This document shows, piece after piece, positions 7,962 through 15,690 of a stretch of 64,000 nt of DNA. The DNA is from Candidatus Tectimicrobiota bacterium. GTDB lineage: Bacteria; JACPUC01. The stretch spans positions 1-64,000 of the forward strand of contig JACPUC010000009.1 in the NCBI GenBank assembly GCA_016192455.1, given 5' to 3'. Position numbers and translations under genes: made by a program. A model generated the notes under the pieces. That model was not told the origin of the DNA. It was given only the letters and a program-made list of their open reading frames with translations, and made no database searches. Every line of letters starts with the position of its first letter. The stretch's first letter is position 1.

Positions 7962-10927
7962 AGCTCCATTTTGAACCCAACCTGGACTATCAGCACGCCG
8001 CCATTGAGTCCGTCTGCGGCCTGTTCCGCGGGCAGGAAACCTGCCGCACCGAGTTCACGGTCACCCGTGGTGCGCTCGCGGCACAGCAACCCCTGCCCTT
8101 TGCCCAGAACGACCTCGGCATCGGCAACCGCCTGCACCTGCTGGATGATGAACTGCTGACCAACCTGAACGACATCCAGCTCCGCAACGGGCTGCGGCCT
8201 TCGGCCTCGCTGGCCTCGGGCGATTTCACGGTGGAGATGGAGACCGGCACGGGGAAGACCTACGTCTATCTGCGCACCATCGTCGAGTTGAACCGGCGTT
8301 ACGGCTTCACCAAGTTCGTCATCGTGGTCCCGTCCGTGGCGATCAAGGAGGGGGTATATAAGACCCTCCAGATCACCAAAGAGCACTTCCAGGCCCTCTA
8401 CGCCAATATCCCCTACGAGTTCTTCCTGTACGATTCGTCCAAGCTCGGCCAGGTGCGCAACTTTGCCACCAGCCCTCACATCCAGATCATGGTGGTGACG
8501 GTTGGGGCGATCAACAAGAAGGATGTGAACAACCTCTACAAGGACAGCGAGAAGACCGGCGGCGAGAAGCCCATTGACCTCATCAAGGCCACCCGCCCCA
8601 TCCTCATCGTAGACGAGCCGCAGAGCGTGGACGGCGGACTGGAAGGACGGGGCAAGGAAGCGCTCGGTGCAATGAACCCGCTGTGCACGCTGCGCTACTC
8701 CGCCACCCATGCCGACAAGCATCATATGGTCTCTCGCCTTGACGCGGTGGACGCGTATGAGCGCAAGCTGGTGAAGCAGATCGAGGTGGCCTCCCTGGAA
8801 GTGGAAGGCGGGCACAACAAGGCTTACGTCAAGCTGCTCTCCACGAGTAACAGGAAGGGCGTGTTCGGCGCCAGGGTCGAACTCGACGTGCAGCGCGGCA
8901 CGAGCGTGAGCCGGGAGCCGGTCACCGTGAAGCCGGGCGATGACCTCCAGCAGGTCACGAACGGACGCGCCGTCTATGCCGATTGCATGGTGCAAAGCAT
9001 CGGCTGCAAGGCCGGCGAGGAGTATCTCGAACTGAGCAATTTGGAACAACCGCTACGCGTCGGCGAAACGGTCGGGGACATTGACAACGATGCTCTTAAG
9101 CGGCTCATGATCCGGCGCACCATCGAAGAGCATCTGGACAAGGAGCTGCGCCTTGCCCCGCAGGGCATCAAGGTCCTGAGCCTGTTTTTCATCGACGCCG
9201 TCGAACACTACCGTGGCTACACCGCGGACGGCGCCCAGGTGAAGGGAAAGTATGCGGTGATGTTCGAGGAAGAGTACCGCAAGGCTGCCGCCAAGCCGAA
9301 GTACCAGAGCTTGTTCAAGGAGGTTGACTTGGAATCCGAGGCCACGGACGTGCACGACGGATATTTCTCCATCGACAGGAAGGGGACGTGGACGGACACT
9401 GCCGAGAACACCCAAGGCAACCGCGACAACGCCGAACGCGCCTACAACCTCATCATGCGAGACAAGGAGAAGCTGCTGAGCTTTGAGACGAAGCTGAAGT
9501 TCATCTTCTCCCACTCCGCCTTGCGCGAGGGCTGGGACAACCCGAATGTACTCCAGATTTGTGCCATCAGGGAAATCGGCACCGAGATCGAGCGCCGCCA
9601 GACCATTGGTCGCGGGCTGCGGCTCTGCGTGAATCAGCGGGGCCAACGCCTGCGGGGTTTCGACATCAACACGCTGACGGTTATTGCCAACGAGAGCTAC
9701 GAGCAGTTCGCCGAAAACTTGCAGAAGGAGATCGAGGCCGATACTGGCCTCCGTTTTGGCATCGTCGAGAAGCACCAGTTTGCCGCCATCCCGGTGACAG
9801 ACGCAGCGGGGCGGACCACAGCCCTGGGCGTGCCGCAGTCGGAAGCTATCTGGATGCACCTCAAGGAGGCGGGTTACATTGACGCCAAGGGGAAGGTACA
9901 TGACCACCTGCGAAAGGCGCTTAAGGATGACACGCTACAACTCCCGGAGCCGTTCCAGGCTCAGCTCCCGCAGGTGAAGGAAGTCCTCCGCAAGCTCGCG
10001 GGGAAATTAGACATCAAGAACGCCGATGAGCGCAGGTCGATCAAGACCCGGCAGGCGGTGCTGCACAGCGAGGAGTTTCAGGCGCTCTGGAACCGCATCA
10101 AGCACAAGACCACGTACCGCGTGCAGTTTGATAACGAGAAGCTGATGACGGAGTGCGCCAAGGCTATTGGGGAATGCCCTCCCATCAGCATGACCCGCGT
10201 GCAGATTCGGAAAGCCGATCTGGCCATCGGTCGAGGCGGCGTCTCTTCGGAGGAAACCGCCGCAGCCGCTCCGACCACGATTGAAGAAACCGATATCGAA
10301 TTGCCCGATTTACTGACCGACCTCCAGGACAAGACCCAGCTCACCCGCCGCAGCCTGGTGCGCATTCTGATTGATAGCGGCCGCCTCGATGACTTCAAGC
10401 TGAACCCGCAACAATTCATCGAGCGGACGACCGAATCCATAAACCGCACCAAGCGCCTTGCCCTGGTGGACGGCATCAAATACCAGCGCATCGGCGACGA
10501 GTACTATTACGCCCAGGAACTCTTTGAGCATGAGGAACTGACAGGTTACCTTAAGAACATGCTGGCCGCGAATAAGTCCGTCCACGAGCATATTGTGTAT
10601 GACTCTGGAGTAGAAGCAACATTTGCCGAGCAACTGGAAAAGAACGAAGCCGTGAAGGTCTATGCCAAGCTCCCCGGCTGGTTCAAAGTCCCGACGCCGC
10701 TTGGCGCCTACAACCCAGACTGGGCCGTGCTGGTTGAGAAAGACGGTGCGGAACGCCTCTACTTTGTGGTCGAAACCAAGGGCGGCCTCTTCCCTGACGA
10801 GCTGCGCGACAAGGAGAGAGCCAAGATCGAGTGTGGCAAAGAGCACTTCAAGGCACTGGCCGCCGGTGAAAGACCCGTAGAGTTCATCCAGGCCAGGAAC
10901 ATCGACGACCTGATGGCACACTGCTAG
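7958..10927 (+). CDS. Type III restriction-modification Res subunit (helicase-endonuclease)
   Basis: This 989-residue restriction subunit has an SF2 helicase core followed by a C-terminal nuclease. Visible are Walker A METGTGKT (about 94-101), a DEPQ motif II in IVDEPQS (about 218) and motif VI RRQTIGRGLRLC (about 546-557). The C-terminal PD-(D/E)xK signature is NPDWAV then VVETKGG (about 919-943). It would use ATP to translocate and cut DNA in complex with Mod. ATG 7958 is preferred over the longer upstream frame because it begins MKLHFEPNLDYQ, a family-typical N-terminus, and overlaps the RhuM stop (ATGA). All core motifs are present, so the enzyme looks intact. Confidence 0.92.
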   Translation: MKLHFEPNLDYQHAAIESVCGLFRGQETCRTEFTVTRGALAAQQPLPFAQNDLGIGNRLHLLDDELLTNLNDIQLRNGLRPSASLASGDFTVEMETGTGKTYVYLRTIVELNRRYGFTKFVIVVPSVAIKEGVYKTLQITKEHFQALYANIPYEFFLYDSSKLGQVRNFATSPHIQIMVVTVGAINKKDVNNLYKDSEKTGGEKPIDLIKATRPILIVDEPQSVDGGLEGRGKEALGAMNPLCTLRYSATHADKHHMVSRLDAVDAYERKLVKQIEVASLEVEGGHNKAYVKLLSTSNRKGVFGARVELDVQRGTSVSREPVTVKPGDDLQQVTNGRAVYADCMVQSIGCKAGEEYLELSNLEQPLRVGETVGDIDNDALKRLMIRRTIEEHLDKELRLAPQGIKVLSLFFIDAVEHYRGYTADGAQVKGKYAVMFEEEYRKAAAKPKYQSLFKEVDLESEATDVHDGYFSIDRKGTWTDTAENTQGNRDNAERAYNLIMRDKEKLLSFETKLKFIFSHSALREGWDNPNVLQICAIREIGTEIERRQTIGRGLRLCVNQRGQRLRGFDINTLTVIANESYEQFAENLQKEIEADTGLRFGIVEKHQFAAIPVTDAAGRTTALGVPQSEAIWMHLKEAGYIDAKGKVHDHLRKALKDDTLQLPEPFQAQLPQVKEVLRKLAGKLDIKNADERRSIKTRQAVLHSEEFQALWNRIKHKTTYRVQFDNEKLMTECAKAIGECPPISMTRVQIRKADLAIGRGGVSSEETAAAAPTTIEETDIELPDLLTDLQDKTQLTRRSLVRILIDSGRLDDFKLNPQQFIERTTESINRTKRLALVDGIKYQRIGDEYYYAQELFEHEELTGYLKNMLAANKSVHEHIVYDSGVEATFAEQLEKNEAVKVYAKLPGWFKVPTPLGAYNPDWAVLVEKDGAERLYFVVETKGGLFPDELRDKERAKIECGKEHFKALAAGERPVEFIQARNIDDLMAHC

Positions 10928-11097
10928 AGCAGGTATACCGCTCCTCATCGACTGGATACTGGAGTAGAGGAAGAAGAGGTAACAGGTAGAAGAGGAGGTG
11001 TCCGGCAGGCAAGGGGATGTGATACAACCTTGAGGTCTATCAGATGGGCAGGAAGGGCGCGCGGCAGGAAGCTCTTGTGTGAGTGAGGCGTGGGGCT

Positions 11098-11387
11098 ATG
11101 AACGTCGGTGAACTGTTGCAAGGAAAACGAGAGGAAATCCTCCGCATTGCCGCCAGGCACGGCGCGCGCAATGTGCGCGTCTTCGCTCCGCCGCTCGGGG
11201 CGAGGCGGACGACGAAAGCGATATCGACCTGCTCGTGGATATCGAGGAGACCACCTCCCCCTGGTTTCCCGCCGGGCTGGCTCAGGAACTTGAGGAGTTG
11301 CTCGGACGACGTGTGGATGTGGTTACCGAAGGGGGGATTTACTGGCTGTTGCGCCGGCGCATCCTGAATGAGGCCAGGCCGCGATGA
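11098..11387 (+). pseudogene. Frameshifted MntA-like nucleotidyltransferase
   Basis: The frame beginning MNVGELLQGKREEIL at 11098 runs into nonsense after NVRVF. Adding one G near 11185 restores FGSAARGEADDESDID, the GS-x-ARG-x-D-x-D nucleotidyltransferase motif. The frame then continues cleanly to TGA at 11385-11387. The corrected product is about 97 residues, typical of the antitoxin/AMPylator half of HepT-MntA modules. The stop overlaps the next ATG by 4 bases, as in intact operons. A real one-base deletion and a sequencing indel cannot be told apart from this sequence. Confidence 0.75.
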
Positions 11388-11475
11388 AGAAGGATGCGCG
11401 CGTGTACCTGGCCCATATCCTGGAGTGCGCCGAACGAATCGAGCGGTACGTCTCCAGCGGCGAGGAGGCGCCGGG
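11384..11475 (+). pseudogene. HepT-like HEPN toxin remnant
   Basis: The N-terminal 30 residues (MKKDARVYLAHILECAERI then ERYVSSGEEA) are typical of HepT HEPN ribonucleases, which are normally about 115 residues. After residue 30 the frame turns into low-complexity Arg/Gly sequence and stops at 11593, inside the next gene. The RNase core (R-x4-6-H) is absent. The ATGA overlap with the broken MntA-like gene shows this was once a toxin-antitoxin pair. It is now decayed. Confidence 0.65.
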
Positions 11476-11534
11476 CATGAGAGCAGGCGCATGGCGTTCA
11501 GGGGCACGCCGGGAACGTTGTTTGAGGAAGGCCG

Positions 11535-11864
11535 ATGAACATGGACCAAGCGAAGATCGTGGCAGTGATTCGGGCATATCGGGAAGGACTTGAGAGGCTG
11601 TTTGGAAACCAGCTTGTCAGCGTGACCCTCTACGGTTCCTTCGCCCGGGGAGAGGGACGCGAGGATTCAGACATCGACATCTTGTGTGTGCTACGCTCAC
11701 CCTTCGACTACGGCGATGCGATCCGGAAATCATCCGAGCTGACCGCGGAGCTGAGTCTTGCGCATGATGTGGTTCTCTCGCGTGTCTTCGTTTCCGAGGA
11801 GGATATGAAAACCAGCAATCTCCCATTCTTCAGGAACATCCGCCGCGAGGGCGTTCCCACATGA
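11535..11864 (+). CDS. Minimal nucleotidyltransferase (MNT) domain protein
   Basis: A 109-residue protein with the polymerase-beta-like motif GSFARGEGREDSDID at about residues 34-48; both catalytic Asp residues are present. It pairs with the HEPN gene that starts inside its stop codon (ATGA at 11861-11864). MNT/HEPN pairs act as toxin-antitoxin or abortive-defence modules in which the MNT partner modifies and silences the HEPN RNase. Here the nucleotidyltransferase motif is intact, unlike the upstream copy. Confidence 0.85.
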   Translation: MNMDQAKIVAVIRAYREGLERLFGNQLVSVTLYGSFARGEGREDSDIDILCVLRSPFDYGDAIRKSSELTAELSLAHDVVLSRVFVSEEDMKTSNLPFFRNIRREGVPT

Positions 11865-12259
11865 AGGAGGAAATCGACGCCCTGTTCGAGAAAGCCGAAT
11901 CGAGTCTTTCCGCCGCAAGGCTGCTCGTTGAGGAAGGCTACCCCGGCTTCGCCGCCTCGCGGGCTTATTACGCGATGTTCTATGTCGCCGAGGCGCTCCT
12001 GTCTTCTCTCGGGCATTCCTACAGCACCCATGGAGGGGTAATCGGAGCCTTCGGGCGGGAATTTGCCAAGAAAGCAAAACTGGACGCCAAGTTCCATCGT
12101 TGGTTGATCGACAGCCAGGACATACGGAATGCCGGTGATTACGGGGTTGGCACGGCGGTGTCCAAGGAGCAGGCGGTTGACCTGATCGCCCAGGCCGGAG
12201 CGTTTATTGAGGCCGGCAGAGATTATCTGCAATCGGAGGGAGGAACCAAGGATAGTTGA
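11861..12259 (+). CDS. HEPN domain protein (MNT partner)
   Basis: A 132-residue all-helical protein of the HEPN family (PF05168-like). The diagnostic SRAYYAMFYVAEALL segment lies at about 36-50 and the RNAGDYG motif at about 90-96. The second motif is of the R-x-x-x-DY type, not the R-x4-6-H type of classic HepT toxins, so RNase activity is not assured. Translation is coupled to the preceding nucleotidyltransferase. It is likely the effector or structural half of a toxin-antitoxin-like pair that stabilises the defence island. Confidence 0.85.
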   Translation: MKEEIDALFEKAESSLSAARLLVEEGYPGFAASRAYYAMFYVAEALLSSLGHSYSTHGGVIGAFGREFAKKAKLDAKFHRWLIDSQDIRNAGDYGVGTAVSKEQAVDLIAQAGAFIEAGRDYLQSEGGTKDS

Positions 12260-12318
12260 TCGTAAGCCCTGGTGTGCTATGGTCGCACCTCGCAGGTTTG
12301 GACCTCTGCCGCTCATAT

Positions 12319-12948
12319 TCACCCACCCTGCCCATTCCTATTGCCCTCATGGCGCGCAAGGATGCTGTACACCGTCTTGCGCGAGATGCCGACGGCGCGG
12401 GCGATATGGGCCTTGGGGGCGCCCTTGGCGAGGAGGTCGAGGATGACGGGTATCTTCGCTTGGGTGCTTCGGTAGCGCCAGCCGTTGCGGCTGCCGCCCC
12501 AGGTCTTGCCCTTGGCCTTGGCGGCGGCCTGGCTGGCGCGCACGCGCTCGGCGCGCACCTCGGTCTCGAACTCGGCCATGGAAGCGAGGATGTTGGCGGT
12601 GAGGCGGCCGGCTGCGGTGGAGAGGGTGAAGCCGTCGCGCAGGCTGACGAGGTCGATCTTGCGCTGGCGCAGCTCGGCGAAGAGCTGGGTGAGCCCCTTG
12701 GCGGTGCGGCCCAGGCGGTCAAGGCGCCAGATGACGACCTTCGAGACGCCGCCGGCACGGACCGCTTCCATGAGCTTCTCGAAGCCGGGGCGGTCCATGG
12801 TGCGCCCGGTGAAGGTGTCGCGGAAGCAGGTGACCGGCTCGTCCGCCTTCTCCACCCAGCGCTTCAGCTCCGGCTCCTGGCTGGCGTGCTTTTGGCCGGC
12901 GCTGGAGACGCGCACGTAGATGGCCGCGTGTTTCTCCCCCTGTGGCAT
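12319..12948 (-). CDS. Serine recombinase (resolvase/invertase family)
   Basis: This 209-residue site-specific recombinase has the catalytic domain first: IYVRVSSAGQ with the nucleophilic Ser, then VIWRLDRLGR containing the conserved Arg residues. A C-terminal helix-turn-helix follows (APKAHIARAVGISRKTVYSI). ATG 12948 is used; an upstream TTG at 12972 would add eight residues. The gene converges on the MNT-HEPN pair and lies at the end of the restriction island, so it may have mobilised or resolved the island. No transposase accompanies it and I found no resolution site by eye. Confidence 0.88.
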   Translation of the reverse strand: MPQGEKHAAIYVRVSSAGQKHASQEPELKRWVEKADEPVTCFRDTFTGRTMDRPGFEKLMEAVRAGGVSKVVIWRLDRLGRTAKGLTQLFAELRQRKIDLVSLRDGFTLSTAAGRLTANILASMAEFETEVRAERVRASQAAAKAKGKTWGGSRNGWRYRSTQAKIPVILDLLAKGAPKAHIARAVGISRKTVYSILARHEGNRNGQGG

Positions 12949-13471
12949 GCTCTGCCATGAATGCTCAGTCAATCTAAAAGTGAGGCTCAGGTGAAAAATT
13001 GGTGCGGAGTTCTTTGCGCATGGGCAAGGTGAGCAGGGGAGAGCAGGTGGCGCAGGTGCGGAACCTCGCTGGGCAGGAGGGGGGGAGCGCTGCCATCAGA
13101 ATGATGCTGCGGAGCAGCGGAAGCGTGGTAGAATAAGGTGGCGAGGTGCTCCGGCGAGGGATGCTGCTATCAGTTTGATGTGATGAGGCGGTGCGTGCGA
13201 GGGAAGGAAGGATGAGAAAAAGCACCCGAAGTAGGTAGCCCCCAGGGCGGTAGGAGGGGCCACCCCCTTGCGCCGGTAAGGAGTTGAAATTGGTTGGTGC
13301 GCGCAATTTTGTTTTTCTTGGTCCCGCAGACAGCTTAGGTCGCTTCGTCCAGCCAGCAAGATACCGCACCTTCCTCAGTTCAGCCGTATACCAGTTTCGA
13401 GTATAGCTCATCATAAAGGCTCAGTTCTGGTCAAAGAATTAGAGGTATGCTGATCGCTCAGGGGGGATGTC
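12949..13471. other. Intergenic region between recombinase and dehydrogenase
   Basis: About 520 bases without a credible gene. An antisense 146-codon frame exists but is rich in Pro, Ser and Arg and has no family look. The stretch is less GC-rich than its surroundings. It holds divergent promoters by position, but I cannot name a clear promoter. A GGGGGGA ribosome-binding site precedes the dehydrogenase ATG. Confidence 0.5.
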
Positions 13472-14890
13472 ATGGCACAGGTCAAAGAAGTTTCATTTCT
13501 GGAAAGCGTCAACCTGATGTTCGATCGCGCTGCGGCCCACGTCGATTTACCTCCAGGGCTGACGGATCAGATCAAGGCCTGCAACTCTGTTTACCAGGTG
13601 CGCTTTCCGGTGAAGTTTCGCGACAGCTTCCGCATCTTTACAGGTTGGCGCGCCGTGCATAGTGAGCACCGGTTGCCTGCGAAGGGTGGCATTCGCTACG
13701 CAAGCATTGTTGATCAGGAGGAGATCGAAGCCCTCGCCGCGTTGATGTCGTACAAGTGTGCCGTCGTGAATGTGCCGTTCGGTGGCTCCAAGGGCGGATT
13801 GCGGATAGAGCCGCGCGAGTACGACGAGTACGAACTTGAACGCATCACGCGGCGTTTTACCCGAGAACTCATCAGCAAAGGCTTCATTAGTCCCAGCTTG
13901 AATGTGCCGGCTCCTGACGTGGGGACTGGACCTCGCGAAATGACCTGGATCGCCGATACGTACCGCTCGATGTTCCCCGGAGATATCAACGCGATAGCCT
14001 GTGTCACCGGCAAGCCCGTGACCCAGGGCGGTATCGCCGGCCGCGTCGAGGCCACGGGACGCGGCGTCCAATACGTCCTGCGGGAGATGTTCCGCACTCC
14101 AGAGGATGTGAATCGCGCCAATTTGGAGGGCGACCTCGCAGGCAAACGCATCATCATCCAGGGTTTAGGGAATGTGGGCTATCATACGGCCAAATTTCTC
14201 TCCGAGGAGGATGGGGCAATCATCATCGGCATCATCGAGCGGGATGGCGCGCTGCTCTCGGACAAAGGCCTCAACGTCGAAGAAGTGGCAATGTATAACC
14301 GAGCCCACGGCGGCATCAAGGGATACGCGGACGCGCGCTACATCGAGGATGGCCACTCCGTGCTGGAGGCAGAATGCGACATCTTGATCCCCGCGGCCCT
14401 CGAACGTCAGATTACCGCGGAGAATGCGCCGAGAATCCGGGCGCCCCTCATTGCCGAGGCGGCCAACGGCCCGGTCACCTTCGCCGCGGACGAATACCTC
14501 CGCACGCACGGCAAGGTGCTTATCCCCGACGTCTTTCTCAATGCCGGCGGGGTTACCGTCTCCTATTTCGAGTGGATCAAGAACCTTTCCCACATCCGCT
14601 TCGGACGAATGGACCGCCGCTTCGACGAGACGCGCGGCCACCACCTGATCGAGACCATCGAGACGATGCTGGGTCGTCCCGTCCCTGCAACTCAGCGTGC
14701 TCGGCTCATGCACGGCGCGGAGGAGCTGGACCTGGTGCGCTCCGGCCTTGACGACACCATGCGCCAAGCCTACCACGACGTCCGCGAAGTCTTCCTTTCC
14801 CGCAACAACATCCCGGACCTGCGGACCGCCGCCTTCATCGTGGCGATTGAGAAAATTGCCCTCACGTACCTTGAAATGGGTTCCTACTAA
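13472..14890 (+). CDS. gdhA: Glu/Leu/Phe/Val dehydrogenase (glutamate dehydrogenase)
   Basis: This 472-residue cytoplasmic oxidoreductase interconverts glutamate and 2-oxoglutarate plus ammonia. The substrate-binding and catalytic lysines are in LPAKGGIRY (about 70) and MSYKCAVVNVPFGGSKGG (about 91-108). The Rossmann NAD(P) motif GLGNVG is at about 231-236. The C-terminus carries AEAANGP and NAGGVTVSYFEWIKN, both typical of glutamate dehydrogenase. The length slightly exceeds the usual 420-450 residues. The ATG is preceded by a strong GGGGGGA. It is transcribed alone. NAD versus NADP preference cannot be read with confidence. Confidence 0.92.
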   Translation: MAQVKEVSFLESVNLMFDRAAAHVDLPPGLTDQIKACNSVYQVRFPVKFRDSFRIFTGWRAVHSEHRLPAKGGIRYASIVDQEEIEALAALMSYKCAVVNVPFGGSKGGLRIEPREYDEYELERITRRFTRELISKGFISPSLNVPAPDVGTGPREMTWIADTYRSMFPGDINAIACVTGKPVTQGGIAGRVEATGRGVQYVLREMFRTPEDVNRANLEGDLAGKRIIIQGLGNVGYHTAKFLSEEDGAIIIGIIERDGALLSDKGLNVEEVAMYNRAHGGIKGYADARYIEDGHSVLEAECDILIPAALERQITAENAPRIRAPLIAEAANGPVTFAADEYLRTHGKVLIPDVFLNAGGVTVSYFEWIKNLSHIRFGRMDRRFDETRGHHLIETIETMLGRPVPATQRARLMHGAEELDLVRSGLDDTMRQAYHDVREVFLSRNNIPDLRTAAFIVAIEKIALTYLEMGSY

Positions 14891-14974
14891 GGACGAGTGA
14901 TGTTACACCTAGTGGTGCGTCCCACAAGTTCGCTTACCTATTTGCGGCGTTGCTGGCTGGATTGGCAAGGAGCT

Positions 14975-15160
14975 TATGAGGGACGCATGCTCCCCCATAC
15001 CCCCATCCCGTAGGGGCGGTTCGCGAACCGCCCCTACAAGGCGGGGTGCGCGAGGGGACAAGGTTCCCTCGCAGACGTAGGCGCCGGGCGGGGCAAGCCC
15101 CGCCCCCTACGATCCGCTCCTACGGAGTGCGCGGAGGAGACAAGGTCCCCTATCAGAATT
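14975..15160. repeat. Dispersed repeat cluster with nested palindromes
   Basis: This non-coding stretch contains three palindromic elements in a row: a perfect 28-bp palindrome at 15010-15037, a gcgagggga/ttccctcgc hairpin at 15050-15072, and a gggcggggc/gccccgccc hairpin at 15086-15105. A diverged copy of the second unit follows at about 15128-15153. The flanks match, in reverse complement, the repeat at 25230-25300, except that the 28-bp palindrome is missing there. Confidence 0.75.
15010..15037. repeat. Perfect 28-bp palindrome (REP-like)
   Basis: The sequence gtaggggcggttcg is followed directly by its reverse complement. A 26-bp copy of the same core lies at 19871-19896 and a degenerate one at 20076-20103. 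It is intergenic in every case. It looks like a REP-type mobile palindrome. Confidence 0.8.
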
Positions 15161-15296
15161 AGGTGTTGGAACTTATGGGACACGATACTAGTCTGCAATG
15201 ACTGCCTACTCATAGGTCGGACAATTAAAGCAAAACACAAGCTGGGTTAAGCAGATGAAATTTTGCCCCTATTCTGGCAACCCCGTGAATTCAAGC

Positions 15297-15393
15297 TGGC
15301 GGAAACGCGTGGGAGTCGAACCCACCGCGGACGTGGTTAGCGCCCGCCATTGGATTTGAAGTCCAAGAGGGACACCCGCCCCTATGCGCTTCC
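15297..15393 (-). tRNA. selC: tRNA-Sec (TCA), selenocysteine
   Basis: Read on the minus strand this is a 94-base tRNA plus an encoded CCA (15297-15299). An 8-bp acceptor stem pairs GGAAGCGC with GCGTTTCC. The anticodon loop is CTTCAAA with anticodon TCA, there is a long variable arm, and the T arm reads GGTGGGTTCGACTCCCAC. The extended acceptor, long variable arm and UGA-reading anticodon identify tRNA-Sec. The organism should therefore make selenoproteins. selA, selB and selD are not in this window, and I saw no obvious in-frame-TGA selenoprotein gene. Confidence 0.95.
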
Positions 15394-15690
15394 GCTGCTC
15401 ACTCTGTGTTGCGCAGGCCCTGCCACGCGTCGTGCGAGAGGCGATCCGCGGCGGGCAGATGGAGGGAGGTGAGGTGCTTCTGCTGACTTTACTATAAGCC
15501 CCTCATCACGTGAATCGCAACTCCTTCCGCCGGCGAAGGCGCCCGGGCAGGAGAGGCCCGGGGCGGCGGCGGGAGTGTGGGGCAGGCATCCCCTCGCCCA
15601 ACCCTGGGAGAGACCCTGGGGGAGGGGGCCGAGCCGCCGGGGAGCGGCAACGCGTTCCCGCCACCGCGCCCTGGCTGTCGGCGGCACGCC
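15394..15690. other. Intergenic region
   Basis: Nearly 300 bases between the tRNA-Sec gene and the stop codon of the CoA-ligase-like gene. It is very GC-rich and contains gggcaggcatcccctcgccc-like runs. No gene, terminator hairpin with a T tract, or recognised repeat was found. Confidence 0.4.

Noticed and set aside
12974-13414. 146-codon minus-strand frame between the recombinase and gdhA
   Set aside because: Pro/Ser/Arg-rich, no ribosome-binding site, no recognisable fold. It was left as intergenic.
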